Source: Kaistia defluvii (GTDB lineage: Bacteria; Pseudomonadota; Alphaproteobacteria; Rhizobiales; Kaistiaceae). Taken from it: a DNA stretch of 64,000 bases. A model generated the notes under the pieces. It saw only the letters and a list, made by a program, of their open reading frames with translations, was not told the origin of the DNA and made no database searches. A program made the position numbers and the translations under genes. Within the stretch, counting starts at the first letter, position 1; each line of letters opens with the position of its first letter. Below, one piece after another: positions 18,169-27,572 of this stretch. The stretch covers positions 1,674,001 to 1,738,000 of the forward strand of contig NZ_JBEPSM010000001.1 of NCBI RefSeq assembly GCF_040548815.1. Reading direction: 5' to 3'.

Positions 18169-18502
18169 CGGGCGAAATATCCCCGAGCGAAACCGGACGC
18201 CGCGGAGCGCCGCTGGTTGACCCGGTTTCTGAGAATTCGCCGCATCGATCGTCCCCTGTGCGCCAGCAATTGCAATGTCCGGCCTGAACGGAACCCAGCC
18301 GGCTGCGACAGCCGATCAGCCCGGCTGCGAACAGCCCTGGGCCTCAATGCCCAACCTCGGTCGAGCATGGTTAACAACGCGTTACCAGGAGAACGTTAAG
18401 GGCCGTTAATCTCGCACTGCGGCATAGGATCAACAGGGAAAAGCGCAGGCGCACGCTGCGCTTGCGGCCGGCGCCGTCACACGCCGGCGCCGGAAATCAC
18501 GG
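18169..18502. other. Intergenic region upstream of bcsN
   Basis: This 334-base gap holds no credible gene. It should carry the cellulose operon promoter. Several TTAA elements cluster at 18371-18410, including TTAA-N7-TTAC (18371-18385), one mismatch from the CtrA consensus. Next to the HIT gene end, two copies of GCCGGCGCC flank a 7-base loop (about 18467-18492) and may form the terminator of the HIT transcript, though the T run is weak. Confidence 0.4.
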
Positions 18503-18922
18503 TTAACGCGAAGGCGCGAAATGCGCCTGCAACCTGCACGCGAGGGCATCGCGCTCCGCCGCGCCATAGGGCTCGCGCGTCCCCTGCCCCCAGACCGGAC
18601 CGGGCCAGGCGGCGTCGCCGACCATGCGGCCGATGACATGCACATGCATCTGCCGGACGATGTTGCCGAGAGCGCCGACGTTCAGCTTGTCGAAGGTGGA
18701 AACCGCCCCGAGCGCCGCACCGGCCTGCTTGATTTCGACCGAGAGCGTGGCCAGTTCGGCGTCGTCGAGCTCGGTCCACTCCTCCAGCCCGGGCTTGCGC
18801 GGCAGAAGCAGCAGCCAGGGAAAGCGGCGATCATCCATCAGCCGGACCTGGCAAAGCGCCAGCTCGGCAATCCAGACGCTGTCGGCTTCAATGCGCTCCG
18901 CGATCTCGAAGGCGGCGCTCAT
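18503..18922 (-). CDS. HIT-domain nucleotide hydrolase family protein
   Basis: The 139-residue protein has the histidine-triad active-site motif QMHVHVIGR (about 90-98), in the H-x-H form with Gln at the first position as in one HIT branch, preceded by [17 protein letters not shown] enzymes cleave dinucleoside polyphosphates or nucleotidyl conjugates; the real substrate is unknown. Its ATG overlaps the stop of the upstream decarboxylase gene by 4 bases, so the two are an operon. Confidence 0.85.
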   Translation of the reverse strand: MSAAFEIAERIEADSVWIAELALCQVRLMDDRRFPWLLLLPRKPGLEEWTELDDAELATLSVEIKQAGAALGAVSTFDKLNVGALGNIVRQMHVHVIGRMVGDAAWPGPVWGQGTREPYGAAERDALACRLQAHFAPSR

Positions 18923-19875
18923 GCCGCGTCGTCCTTCATCAGCTGGTCAAAATAGCCGATCGTGTGGCGCAGGCCCTCATCCAGCTCGATCGTCGGCTGC
19001 CAGCCGAGCGTGCGCTGCGCCAGGCCGATATCCGGCTTGCGCTGGCGCGGATCGTCCGAGGGAAGCGGCTTGAAGACGAGCTTGGAATTCGAGCCGGTCA
19101 GGGCGATGACCCGCTCGGCCAATTGGCGGATCGTAAACTCGTTCGGGTTGCCGATGTTGATCGGTCCCGTGACGTCGTCCGGCGTATCCATAAGGCGGAT
19201 CATGCCGTCGATCAGGTCGTCGACATAGCAGAAGGAGCGCGTCTGCCCGCCCTCGCCATAGATCGTGATGTCGTCGCCCCGCAGCGCCTGGACGATGAAA
19301 TTGGACACCACGCGGCCGTCATTCGGATGCATGCGGGGACCGTAGGTGTTGAAGATCCGCATTACCTTGATGCGCAGCTGATGCTGGCGCCAGTAATCGA
19401 AGAACAGCGTCTCGGCGCAGCGCTTGCCCTCGTCATAGCAGGAGCGGATGCCGATCGGGTTGACGTTGCCCCAGTAATCCTCGGTCTGCGGATGGACGGA
19501 GGGATCGCCATAGACCTCGGAAGTTGAGGCCTGCAGGATCTTCGCCTTCACGCGCTTGGCGAGGCCCAGCATGTTGATCGCGCCATGCACGCTGACCTTG
19601 GTCGTCGCCACGGGATCGTGCTGGTAGTGCACCGGCGAGGCCGGACAGGCGAGATTGTAGATCTCGTCGACCTCGACATAGAGCGGAAAGGTCACGTCAT
19701 GGCGCATCAGCTCGAAGCGCTTGTGGCCGATCAGGTGCTCGACGTTGCGGCGAGAGCCGGTGAAGAAATTATCGGCGCAGAGCACCTCGTCGCCGCGGGC
19801 CAGCAGCCGCTCGCAAAGATGCGAGCCGAGAAAGCCTGCGCCGCCGGTGACGAGAATTCGCTTGTTCGAATGCAT
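18919..19875 (-). CDS. uxs: UDP-glucuronic acid decarboxylase (UXS-type extended SDR)
   Basis: The 318-residue enzyme converts UDP-glucuronate to UDP-xylose or the 4-keto pentose, a precursor for exopolysaccharide or LPS. It shows GGAGFLGSH (11-19, NAD binding), the UXS signature [13 protein letters not shown], the Thr/Ser region STSEVYGDP and the catalytic CYDEGKR with Tyr and Lys. [17 protein letters not shown] is also diagnostic. The ATG at 19873-19875 follows a GAAGGGG site. It lies near the cellulose operon but is separately organised. Confidence 0.92.
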   Translation of the reverse strand: MHSNKRILVTGGAGFLGSHLCERLLARGDEVLCADNFFTGSRRNVEHLIGHKRFELMRHDVTFPLYVEVDEIYNLACPASPVHYQHDPVATTKVSVHGAINMLGLAKRVKAKILQASTSEVYGDPSVHPQTEDYWGNVNPIGIRSCYDEGKRCAETLFFDYWRQHQLRIKVMRIFNTYGPRMHPNDGRVVSNFIVQALRGDDITIYGEGGQTRSFCYVDDLIDGMIRLMDTPDDVTGPINIGNPNEFTIRQLAERVIALTGSNSKLVFKPLPSDDPRQRKPDIGLAQRTLGWQPTIELDEGLRHTIGYFDQLMKDDAA

Positions 19876-20198
19876 GGGTGCCCCTTCGATTCGTGCGCGG
19901 CCATACTGACCGCTTGCGACGCCCCCGCCAATGCGGCGGATACCGCTTCGCCGGGGCTTTTCCGCCACAGGCGGCCAACAACATCATAACATCATCATAC
20001 TGGCCGCGATTCAGCGCGAATTCGCCTTGATTCCGTCACCCGGCAGGTCTTGCATCGGGGTGCAACCATGGCTGGTGAGTCTCGCCAGCCGGTCTGTCAC
20101 CCCGCCACCGCCGAGGCCGACGTGTCCATCCTTGCCGAGAAGCGCTGCGTCTTTCCCGACGTGCGCTCGTCTACGCTGTCGCATCGGGGGGCGTTCCG
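19876..20198. other. Intergenic region between uxs and the DMT transporter
   Basis: The 323-base gap between divergent genes shows no supported gene or RNA. It should hold both promoters. A short A/T-rich run with repeated CATCAT units (about 19981-19999) lies on the uxs side. I recognise no operator. Confidence 0.4.
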
Positions 20199-21098
20199 AT
20201 GACCGTCGTCCTTCCGGCCTCCAATGACCAGACCGAACGCGTCGTCGCCGGCATCCTGATGGCGCTGTCGGGGAACATCATGTTCGCCACCAGCGACGCG
20301 CTGGTGAAGCTGCTCACCGCCCGCTACTCGGTGTTCCAGATCATCGTCACCCAGGCGCTGTTCGCGCTGATCCCTCTCACCGTGATGATCCTGCGCACGA
20401 CCCGCTTTCGCGCGCTGCGCATCCGTCACCCGCGACTGGTTCTGCTGCGCGCCCTGCTCGCCGGCAGCGCCACCGTGTTCGGCTTCTACAGCTTCTCGCA
20501 GCTGCCGCTGGCCGAGAGCTATTCGATCGCTTTCTGCACGCCGCTCTTCGTCACGCTGCTGTCGATCCCGATCCTCGGCGAGAAGGTGGGGTTGCATCGC
20601 TGGGGCGCCGTGCTGGTCGGTTTCCTCGGCATCCTGATCATGGTGCGCCCGGGCTTCGAGACGCTGAATGCCGGCCATGCGGCCGCGCTGGCCGGCGCGT
20701 TCCTCGGCTCCTTCACCGTGCTGGTGATGCGCCGGATCGCGCGCGAGGAGCAGCATGCCGTCATGGTTCTGGCGGTGGTCACCGGCCTGATCACGGTCGG
20801 CCTGCCCGGCATGATCGCGACCTTCCGCCTGCCGACCCTGCCCGACATGGCGCTGTTCGCCTGCACCGGCCTGCTCATGGGCAGCGCACAGTTCTTCGTG
20901 GCGAAATCCCTGTCGCTGGCACCGGCCTCGGTGATCGCGCCGATGCAATATTCGATGATCCTGTGGGCGATCATCTATGGCGCGCTGCTGTTCGGCACCC
21001 ATGTCGACCCGGTCATGGTGTTCGGCGCGATGATCGTGATCGCCAGCGGCGTCTACATCATGCACCGCGAACGCCGCCGCGCGCGGCAGGGGCGTTAG
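20199..21098 (+). CDS. EamA-family drug/metabolite transporter
   Basis: The 299-residue membrane protein has ten predicted transmembrane segments arranged as two EamA halves (about 15-150 and 160-290). PLAESYSIAFCTPLFVTLLS and the second-half APASVIAPMQYSMILWAI are characteristic of this transporter group. It probably exports a small metabolite; the substrate is unknown. It is monocistronic, followed by an intergenic palindromic element. A Leu/Pro start near 20199 is well placed. Confidence 0.88.
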   Translation: MTVVLPASNDQTERVVAGILMALSGNIMFATSDALVKLLTARYSVFQIIVTQALFALIPLTVMILRTTRFRALRIRHPRLVLLRALLAGSATVFGFYSFSQLPLAESYSIAFCTPLFVTLLSIPILGEKVGLHRWGAVLVGFLGILIMVRPGFETLNAGHAAALAGAFLGSFTVLVMRRIAREEQHAVMVLAVVTGLITVGLPGMIATFRLPTLPDMALFACTGLLMGSAQFFVAKSLSLAPASVIAPMQYSMILWAIIYGALLFGTHVDPVMVFGAMIVIASGVYIMHRERRRARQGR

Positions 21099-21134
21099 GT
21101 CGGGGAGAATCCACCGCTACACAATTGTGGCTCC

Positions 21135-21240
21135 GTCACCCCGGCGGAGGCCGGGGCCCATAAACGCAGGCCAACACGAGTGGACCGCGCCTTTCGGGCA
21201 GGGGCCGGTGTTTCTGGATCCCGGCCTCCGCCGGGATGAC
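21135..21240. repeat. Palindromic intergenic repeat element (type A)
   Basis: Two nearly identical arms in opposite orientation, 21135-21156 and 21220-21240, flank a 63-base centre. Each arm is itself a hairpin: CCCGGC-GGAG-GCCGGG. The outer ends read GTCAYCCCGGCGGAGG. This is a REP-like or miniature non-coding element of the kind scattered in intergenic space of many high-GC genomes. It lies between the DMT gene and folD, both of which end there, and could act as a bidirectional terminator. Confidence 0.75.
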
Positions 21241-21344
21241 GGCCGAGGGTGGAGCATCCAAAGCATCTCATCGACGCAGAGCGGGAGTCGCCCTTCAACC
21301 CTCCCCGAGGAGAGGGAAAGGAAAATCATTCAAAGCGGCGGAGG

Positions 21345-22277
21345 TTAAAACTTCGGCTCGGCCTGGCCTGCCGCGCGGCAGGCGGCGGTCAGCGTGTTGG
21401 CCATCAGCATCGCGATGGTCATCGGGCCGACGCCGCCCGGCACGGGCGTGATCGCCGACGCGACGGCCGCGGCCTCGGCATAGGCGACGTCGCCGACCAG
21501 GCGAGTCTTGCCCTCGCCGCGTTCGGGCGCCGGGATGCGGTTCATGCCGACATCGATGATCACGGCGCCGGGCTTGATCCAGTCGCCCCTCACCATCTCC
21601 GGCCTCCCGACGGCGGCGACGATGATATCGGCCTTGCGCGCCAGCGCCGGCAGGTCGCGGCTGCGCGAATGCGCGACCGTCACGGTGCAGCTTTCCTGCA
21701 GCAGCAATTGCGCCATCGGCTTGCCGACGATGTTGGAGCGGCCGATCACCAGCGCGTCCTTGCCGGCAAGGTCGTTGCCCAGCACGCGCTGGATCAGCAG
21801 GAGGCAGCCCGCCGGCGTGCAGGAGACCAGCGCGCGGTCGCGTTCGCCGATGGCGAGCCGGCCGACATTGATCGGGTGGAAGCCGTCGACATCCTTGGCC
21901 GGGTCGATCGCCTCGATGACCTTGGTGGTGTCGATGTGACGGGGAAGCGGCAACTGGACGAGGATGCCGTGGATGGCCGGGTCGCGGTTCAGCTCACCGA
22001 CGATCGCCAGCACCTCGGCCTCGCTGGTCGAGAGCGGCAGCGTGTGCTGGACCGAATGGAAGCCGAGCTCGGTCGCCTTGCGCCCCTTAGCGCCGACATA
22101 GACCTGGCTGGCGGCATCGTCGCCGACCAGCACGACGGCGAGCCCCGGCGCCAGTCCACCGGCCGCAACCAGGCGACCGGTTTCCACCGCGACCTTGGCG
22201 GTGATCTCGGCGGCGACCGCCTTGCCATCGATGACGGCGGCTTTGGCCTCAGCGGAAGACGACTGTCCGTGTGTCAT
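21345..22277 (-). CDS. folD: Methylenetetrahydrofolate dehydrogenase/cyclohydrolase
   Basis: The 310-residue bifunctional enzyme interconverts 5,10-methylene-, methenyl- and 10-formyl-tetrahydrofolate. Signatures: catalytic [13 protein letters not shown] (Tyr and Lys), [12 protein letters not shown], and the NADP-binding [15 protein letters not shown], then [10 protein letters not shown]. The ATG at 22275-22277 lies 29 bases inside the end of purU, so translation is probably coupled. The N-terminal [20 protein letters not shown] is about 12 residues longer than many FolD proteins. Confidence 0.96.
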   Translation of the reverse strand: MTHGQSSSAEAKAAVIDGKAVAAEITAKVAVETGRLVAAGGLAPGLAVVLVGDDAASQVYVGAKGRKATELGFHSVQHTLPLSTSEAEVLAIVGELNRDPAIHGILVQLPLPRHIDTTKVIEAIDPAKDVDGFHPINVGRLAIGERDRALVSCTPAGCLLLIQRVLGNDLAGKDALVIGRSNIVGKPMAQLLLQESCTVTVAHSRSRDLPALARKADIIVAAVGRPEMVRGDWIKPGAVIIDVGMNRIPAPERGEGKTRLVGDVAYAEAAAVASAITPVPGGVGPMTIAMLMANTLTAACRAAGQAEPKF

Positions 22278-23109
22278 TGAGAAGGACCCGATGCTCGATG
22301 TGGAACTTGACCGCACGGGCCAGCACTGTGTTCTCGATATCGCGGCCGATGGCGACCATAGCCTCCGCCGACATGGAATGATCGACGCGGCCGACATCCT
22401 GTTCGATGATCGGGCCTTCGTCGAGTTCGGCGGTGACGTAATGCGCCGTCGCGCCGATCAGCTTGACGCCGCGCTCATGCGCGCGGTGATAGGGCTTGGC
22501 GCCCTTGAAGCTCGGCAGGAAGGAGTGATGGATGTTGATGACGCGGCCGGCGAGACGGGCCGACATGTCGTCGGACAAAACCTGCATGTAGCGCGCCAGC
22601 ACGACCAGATCGATCTTCTGCTCGTCGATCAGGGCGAGGATCTCGCCTTCCTGCTCGGCCTTGGTGCGTCCGTCCATCGGAATGTAGTGATAGGGTAGCC
22701 CCTCGCCCTCGACCCGACGGCGCATCGTTTCGTGGTTCGACACCACGGAGACGAGATCCATCGGGATCTGGCCGATCGAGTTGCGATAGAGCAGATCGTT
22801 CAGGCAGTGCCCCATCTTGGAGACGAGGATCATGACGCGCGGCTTGACCCGGAGGTCGTGCAGCTTCCAGTTCAGATCATAGGCCGTCGCCACCGGCTCG
22901 AAACCGCGCGAAAAGCTTTCGACCGAGGTATCGGGCAGGCCGGAGAACGAGACGCGCATGAAGAAGCGGCCGCTGTCCGGATCGCCATACTGGGCGCTCT
23001 CGACGATGTTGCAGCCCTGCGACGCGATGCAGTTGGCCACCGCCGCGACAATACCTCGACGGTCGCCGCACGACAGGGTGAGCACGAAACGCGCGGGATC
23101 AACGGACAT
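22249..23109 (-). CDS. purU: Formyltetrahydrofolate deformylase
   Basis: The 286-residue protein has an N-terminal ACT domain (about 7-85) and a C-terminal formyltransferase-fold domain (about 90-285) with the active-site [17 protein letters not shown] and [19 protein letters not shown]. It hydrolyses 10-formyl-THF to THF and formate, supplying formate and balancing C1 units. It overlaps folD by 29 bases in the same direction; the two act on the same folate pool. Confidence 0.96.
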   Translation of the reverse strand: MSVDPARFVLTLSCGDRRGIVAAVANCIASQGCNIVESAQYGDPDSGRFFMRVSFSGLPDTSVESFSRGFEPVATAYDLNWKLHDLRVKPRVMILVSKMGHCLNDLLYRNSIGQIPMDLVSVVSNHETMRRRVEGEGLPYHYIPMDGRTKAEQEGEILALIDEQKIDLVVLARYMQVLSDDMSARLAGRVINIHHSFLPSFKGAKPYHRAHERGVKLIGATAHYVTAELDEGPIIEQDVGRVDHSMSAEAMVAIGRDIENTVLARAVKFHIEHRVLLNDTRTVVFR

Positions 23110-23283
23110 GGTGCACTGGCCTCATCTGGATGCGGCGGAGCCGGGCTCCGCAGGCGGGCAGCACTAGCGTCCGAGCCGCCGCGCTGCAACTGACAACTGC
23201 GTCGCACGAGGGAAAACCCCGAAACGCTTGCACCCCGCGGCGGGCTCGGGACAGAGTGATCCCCTCGCCCGCAGGAAATCACC

Positions 23284-23976
23284 ATGACCGAACCGAGCTA
23301 TGTCGTCCCCCCGCCGCCGTGCGTCTCCGTCGAGGTGCGCGATTCGACCGCCAGCTTCCCGGTGCACCGGGTCTATTGCGTCGGCCGCAACTATGCGGCG
23401 CATGCGCGCGAGATGGGCCATGACGACCGCGAGCCGCCCTTCTTCTTCCAGAAGAACCCCGACGATCTCGTCGCCCCGGGCACGCCGGTGCCCTACCCGC
23501 CGGAGACAGCCGACCTGCATCACGAGGTCGAGCTGGTCGTGGCGCTCGCCGAGGGCGGCAGCAACATCGCGGTCGAGGACGCGCTTTCGCATGTCTATGG
23601 CTATGCCATCGGCCTCGACCTGACCCGCCGCGACGTGCAGGCGGAAGCCAAGAAGGCGGCACGCCCCTGGGCCACTGCCAAGGCGTTCGCGCACTCCGCG
23701 CCGATCGGCGCCATCGTGCCGGCCTCGACGCTCGGCCATCCGAAGTCCGGCCGGCTGACCGCCACCGTCAACGGCGCACCGCGTCAGGATGGCGACCTCG
23801 CCGACATGATCTGGTCCGTGCCGGAAATCATCGCGCATCTGTCGCGCTGGTTCGTGCTGGCGCCGGGCGACCTCATCTTCACGGGCACGCCGGCCGGCGT
23901 CGGCGAACTGAAGCGCGGCGATGTCGTCGTCGGTGCAATCGAGGGGCTGGGCGAGCTGGAAGTCAGCATCGCCTGA
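23284..23976 (+). CDS. Fumarylacetoacetate hydrolase-family protein
   Basis: The 230-residue protein is a single FAH domain: [23 protein letters not shown], the metal ligands in [11 protein letters not shown], and the C-terminal [22 protein letters not shown]. Such enzymes hydrolyse fumarylpyruvate, acylpyruvates or oxaloacetate-like ketones. Closest in appearance to fumarylpyruvate hydrolases (NagK-type). The ATG at 23284 is well placed, divergent from purU with a 174-base spacer. Confidence 0.9.
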   Translation: MTEPSYVVPPPPCVSVEVRDSTASFPVHRVYCVGRNYAAHAREMGHDDREPPFFFQKNPDDLVAPGTPVPYPPETADLHHEVELVVALAEGGSNIAVEDALSHVYGYAIGLDLTRRDVQAEAKKAARPWATAKAFAHSAPIGAIVPASTLGHPKSGRLTATVNGAPRQDGDLADMIWSVPEIIAHLSRWFVLAPGDLIFTGTPAGVGELKRGDVVVGAIEGLGELEVSIA

Positions 23977-24078
23977 CGACGCCGCCGCCCTCAACGGTTT
24001 GGCAACATGCGGGCGGCATGGTAGGGCCCGTCCAACAGGAAGTGCGGGCGCGACCTTCGTCGCATCCGGGAGGAAATC

Positions 24079-24861
24079 ATGGCGATCGAACCAGCGCGGC
24101 AAGGGGCGATCGCCTTCATCGCCAGCGCCACCCCGGACGCGACCGAGGCGCATGCGCGGCTGTCGACCCGATATGACGCGGTCGATCCGGAAGCCGCCGA
24201 CATCATCGTGGCGCTGGGCGGCGACGGCTTCATGCTGCAGACGCTGCATCGCTTCATGAATTCCGGCAAGCCGATCTACGGCATGAATCGCGGCTCGGTC
24301 GGTTTCCTGATGAACGAGTATCGCGAGGATCACCTGCGCGAGCGAATCGCCGCCGCCTTGCCCTCGCTGCTGCATCCGCTGCGGATGGACGCACAGGACG
24401 CCAGCGGCAACGAACACCGCGCCTATGCCATCAACGAGGTCTCGCTGTTTCGGCAGTCCTACCAGACCGCGAAGCTGCGCATCTCGATCGACCAGCAGGT
24501 GCGGCTCGAGGAGCTGATCGGCGACGGCGTGCTGGTTTCGACCCCGGCCGGCTCCACGGCCTATAATCTGTCGGCGCACGGGCCGATCCTGCCGATCCAT
24601 GCGCCGCTGCTGGCGCTGACGCCGATCAGCGCGTTCCGGCCGCGTCACTGGCGCGGCGCGCTGATCCCCGATCGCGTCACGGTGTCGATCGACGTGCTCG
24701 AGCCGGAGAAGCGGCCGGTCAACGCGGTTGCCGACCATACCGAAATCAAGTCGGTGCTGAAGATCGCCATCAAGCAGGACCGCCGCGCCAAGAGCCTGAT
24801 CCTGTTCGACCCCGGCCACAGCTGGGACGACCGCATCCTGGCCGAGCAGTTCCGGTACTGA
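24079..24861 (+). CDS. nadK: NAD kinase
   Basis: The 260-residue enzyme phosphorylates NAD to NADP. It has GGDG (47-50), the substrate-binding NEVS (about 115-118) and the C-terminal signature [19 protein letters not shown]. It is shorter than E. coli NadK (292) but matches the compact alphaproteobacterial form, which begins close to the first beta strand. The ATG at 24079 follows GGGAGGAAATC. It lies 102 bases after the FAH gene. Confidence 0.94.
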   Translation: MAIEPARQGAIAFIASATPDATEAHARLSTRYDAVDPEAADIIVALGGDGFMLQTLHRFMNSGKPIYGMNRGSVGFLMNEYREDHLRERIAAALPSLLHPLRMDAQDASGNEHRAYAINEVSLFRQSYQTAKLRISIDQQVRLEELIGDGVLVSTPAGSTAYNLSAHGPILPIHAPLLALTPISAFRPRHWRGALIPDRVTVSIDVLEPEKRPVNAVADHTEIKSVLKIAIKQDRRAKSLILFDPGHSWDDRILAEQFRY

Positions 24862-24873
24862 GGCCGAAGTCAG

Positions 24874-24985
24874 CCCTCACCCCAGCCCGCTCGTGGGAGA
24901 GCGGGCGCATCAAGACTGGCCTCGCCATCGACGCCACATCGGCGCAAAAGCCCTCGCCCGCTTGCGGGAGAGGGTTGGGTGAGGG
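24874..24985. repeat. Palindromic intergenic repeat element (type B)
   Basis: Inverted terminal arms CCCTCACCC (24874-24882) and GGGTGAGGG (24977-24985) flank about 94 bases with internal GC-rich arms GCCCGCTCGTGGGAGAGCGGGC and CCCGCTTGCGGGAGAGGG-type hairpins. It sits between the convergent nadK and nitroreductase genes. Non-coding repeats with these CCCTCACCC ends are common in alphaproteobacterial intergenic DNA. It differs in sequence from the element at 21.2 kb. Confidence 0.7.
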
Positions 24986-24997
24986 TCTTGCCTGGGA

Positions 24998-25576
24998 TCA
25001 GACGGCCGGAGGCGTCCATTCGCTGACGATATCGGCGAGCGCGGGGCGCGGGCGCTCGAACGGCTCGGTGTTCGGCGTGCCGACATAGACCAGCCCGACC
25101 AGCTTCTCGGCCTCGGCCAGCCCCATCACGCGGCGCGCCTCGGCGTCATAGGTGACCCATTCGGTCAGCCACTGCGTCGCGAAACCCATCGCATTGGCGG
25201 CGACGATCAGGTTCATCGCCACGGCGCCGGCCGACATCAGCTGTTCCCATTCGGGAATCTTGGCATGTGGCGCGGCGCGGCTGACCACGGCAACCACCAG
25301 CGGCGAGCGCAGGAAGCGGTTCTTCTCATGCGCCAGCGACTTGTCGTCGATGTCGGGACGGTTGCTCTTCAGCACCGCCGCCGTCGCCTCGCCCGCCTGG
25401 GCGCGCGCATCGCCCCGGAACAGGATGAAGCGCCAGGGCGCCAGCTTGCCGTGGTCGGGGACGCGGCTGGCGATGGTCAGCAGTTCGGTCAGTTGCTCCG
25501 GCGTCGGGCCGGGCTCGACGAGGTTCATGGACGGGAACGAGCGGCGAGTCTTCAGAAGCGAAAGGGTATCTGTCAT
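24998..25576 (-). CDS. Nitroreductase-family flavoprotein
   Basis: The 192-residue protein belongs to the small FMN nitroreductases (YdjA-like). It has RRSFPSMNLVEPGPT near the N-terminus, SRVPDHGKLAPWRFILFRGDAR (FMN-binding) and a C-terminal LVYVGTPNTEPFERPRPALADI. It would reduce nitro compounds or similar electron acceptors with NAD(P)H; the physiological substrate is unknown. The ATG at 25574-25576 is preferred over a start 8 codons upstream. Confidence 0.9.
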   Translation of the reverse strand: MTDTLSLLKTRRSFPSMNLVEPGPTPEQLTELLTIASRVPDHGKLAPWRFILFRGDARAQAGEATAAVLKSNRPDIDDKSLAHEKNRFLRSPLVVAVVSRAAPHAKIPEWEQLMSAGAVAMNLIVAANAMGFATQWLTEWVTYDAEARRVMGLAEAEKLVGLVYVGTPNTEPFERPRPALADIVSEWTPPAV

Positions 25577-25810
25577 GGGGACCGCGAACAGGAAGGACAA
25601 GGAATGGCGGGCGGCTTGCCGCGGGCAAAGCGCGTCTGGCTGCCCCAGACATCGGACGAATCCGCCCTCAATACAACCCCCGCCCCTGCGGCGTGGCGGC
25701 CTGGTTTCCCCTGCCGGGGCGCAGCTTTCGCCGCCCCCGGTCTTGAAATCGCCACGCTGATCGGGCTCTAACGAACCACCGACACGATCGTTCGAGACGG
25801 GGATCTGGAT

Positions 25811-26827
25811 TTGCGCGCGAACGCTTCACCATGGTTGCTGCGGCAGGCCCGGATGGCAGGAACCGCCGCCGCGTTCGCCCTCGCGCTATCCGCAACCTCC
25901 GCCCTGGCGCAGGATGCGCCCATCCCTCCCGCCGACATTCCCGATGGCGCCGCGCCCGCCGACCCGATGCTGCTGGCGCCCTTGCTCCCTGACAAGATCG
26001 ATCCCGCCGCCCTGCTCAAGACCGGCAAGGGCGACCTGACGAGCCAGCGCGCCACCGAGAGCCGGCCGCAGCCCGGCCTGATGCTGGAAGCCAAGCTGCT
26101 CGATGGCGGGCCCACTATCCCGAAGGGGGTGGTCTGGCGCGTCTTCTCGAAGAAGCCAGGCAAGGACGGCAAGCTGCCCCTCGTCCGCGAGGTCGAGGGC
26201 GGCGCGGTCAACGTCCCGCTGAAGCCCGGCGACTATGTCGTGCACGCCGCCTATGGCCGCGCCGGCGGCATGAAGCAGATCAGCGTGGCAGGCGGCGACG
26301 AATACGAGACCCTTGTGCTCAACGCCGGCGGGCTCAAGCTCGACGCGCTGGTCGGCAAAGACCTGGCGCCGCTGCCCAATCTGGTCAAGTTCGACATCTT
26401 CCCGGGCGATGGCGCCGGGGGCGAGGAACGCAGCCCCCTCGTGCCGGCGCTGCGCGACGACCAGATCGTCCGCCTCAATGCCGGCACCTATCACATCGTC
26501 AGCAAATACGGCGACGCCAACGCGATCGCCCGCGCCGACATCGTCGTCGAGGCTGGCAAGCTGACCGAAGTGCGGATGTTCCACCAGGCGGCGCGCATCA
26601 CGCTGAAGCTGGTATCCGAGAGCGGCGGCGAGGCCCTCGCCAACACCTCTTGGACGGTGATGACGCCCGCCGGCGAGACGGTCTTCGACAGCGCCGGCGC
26701 CTTTCCGGACGTGATCCTGGCCATCGGCGATTACACCGCCATCGCCAAGCACGACAACCAGATCCACGAGCGGAACTTCAAGGTCGAGCCAGGCCTGAAC
26801 CGCGAAATCGAGGTCCTGGCAAAGTAG
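25811..26827 (+). CDS. Secreted protein of unknown function
   Basis: The 338-residue frame opens at a TTG (25811); an ATG at 25853 would remove 14 residues. Either way a signal peptide is present (RQARMAGTAAAFALALSATSALAQ) and the Arg-containing longer form fits better. The mature protein has repeated short beta-rich modules with LxPGDYVVHAAYGRAG and ILAIGDYTAIAKHDN, suggesting two or three related Ig-like or carboxypeptidase-regulatory-like folds. Neither catalytic motifs nor a lipobox are seen. I do not recognise a function. Confidence 0.75.
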   Translation: MRANASPWLLRQARMAGTAAAFALALSATSALAQDAPIPPADIPDGAAPADPMLLAPLLPDKIDPAALLKTGKGDLTSQRATESRPQPGLMLEAKLLDGGPTIPKGVVWRVFSKKPGKDGKLPLVREVEGGAVNVPLKPGDYVVHAAYGRAGGMKQISVAGGDEYETLVLNAGGLKLDALVGKDLAPLPNLVKFDIFPGDGAGGEERSPLVPALRDDQIVRLNAGTYHIVSKYGDANAIARADIVVEAGKLTEVRMFHQAARITLKLVSESGGEALANTSWTVMTPAGETVFDSAGAFPDVILAIGDYTAIAKHDNQIHERNFKVEPGLNREIEVLAK

Positions 26828-27572
26828 GCGTCCGGCCGGGTGCCGGCGAATCGCCGGGCTTTTGGGGCCGGTTGTCAGCCGGCGAAACGGCGGCCTGGCA
26901 CCCCCCATATGGCCGACCATTGGCAACCTGATCGATAGAACTAGCCCGTAAGTCTTCGGATCTACTTGAGGGGCGGTTTTCCGCCAGGTCATAAGGCTGT
27001 GACGACGGTCACAACCCGATACCACCCAATATCGACTTTTTGCACATCGCGATTCCGGCAAGCGGCTGACAGATCGAGTTTTCCGATCACGGAAGTAAAG
27101 CGACCGTCGAATTCGCGGCCAAGCTCCCCGACTCTCACAACTTTGTTACACCCAAACGCAACCATAGCGCTTTCCCAGCCGCCATTTCATCATACGAATA
27201 GGCTGCCTTAATCCAGACATAATCCTTCCCGGAAAGCCATACGGGACGGATGGGCAATCCGACGAATTTTGAAACAATCCTCAGTCTCCCAAGTCTTGCT
27301 GGTTCCCGTTGGATCGGAGAATCCGGCCTCCGCTCTCCACTAATCCTGACTCTATCTCCGGAATCGTCACCAGCTATACTGAATCTTAACTCTACCTTCC
27401 GTAGCGAAACTCCCGAATGCATCATGGATACTTGGCAACAGGTGCCGACTAGCCACCCTTCAATACCGCCCGAATCTGCAGTAGTTTTGGATCTTGGAGA
27501 GCGGGTATCTGGCAGGGAACTTCGCTCGATTGGACATTTTTATATTTGTATTTCGGCTGAGGGGTTCACATC
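26828..27572. other. Long lower-GC intergenic region
   Basis: This 745-base stretch has clearly less G+C than the flanking genes, especially 27000-27570, and its codon-like patterns do not match the host. The first 60 bases contain GC-rich palindromes that could terminate the gene at 25811. No tRNA, transposase or integrase is visible. The end of the region should hold the promoter of the 27573 gene; it includes TTGGACATTTTTATATTTG (27529-27547), though no well spaced -35/-10 pair stands out. Confidence 0.5.
27135..27425 (-). other. Possible small ORF or gene remnant
   Basis: A 96-codon open frame on the minus strand uses AT-rich codons. Its C-terminal half, VWLSGKDYVWIKAAYSYDEM, looks more protein-like than a random frame, with evenly spaced aromatics. 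No Shine-Dalgarno precedes the two ATG codons and I recognise no family. It could be the residue of a transferred gene, or chance. Confidence 0.2.
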
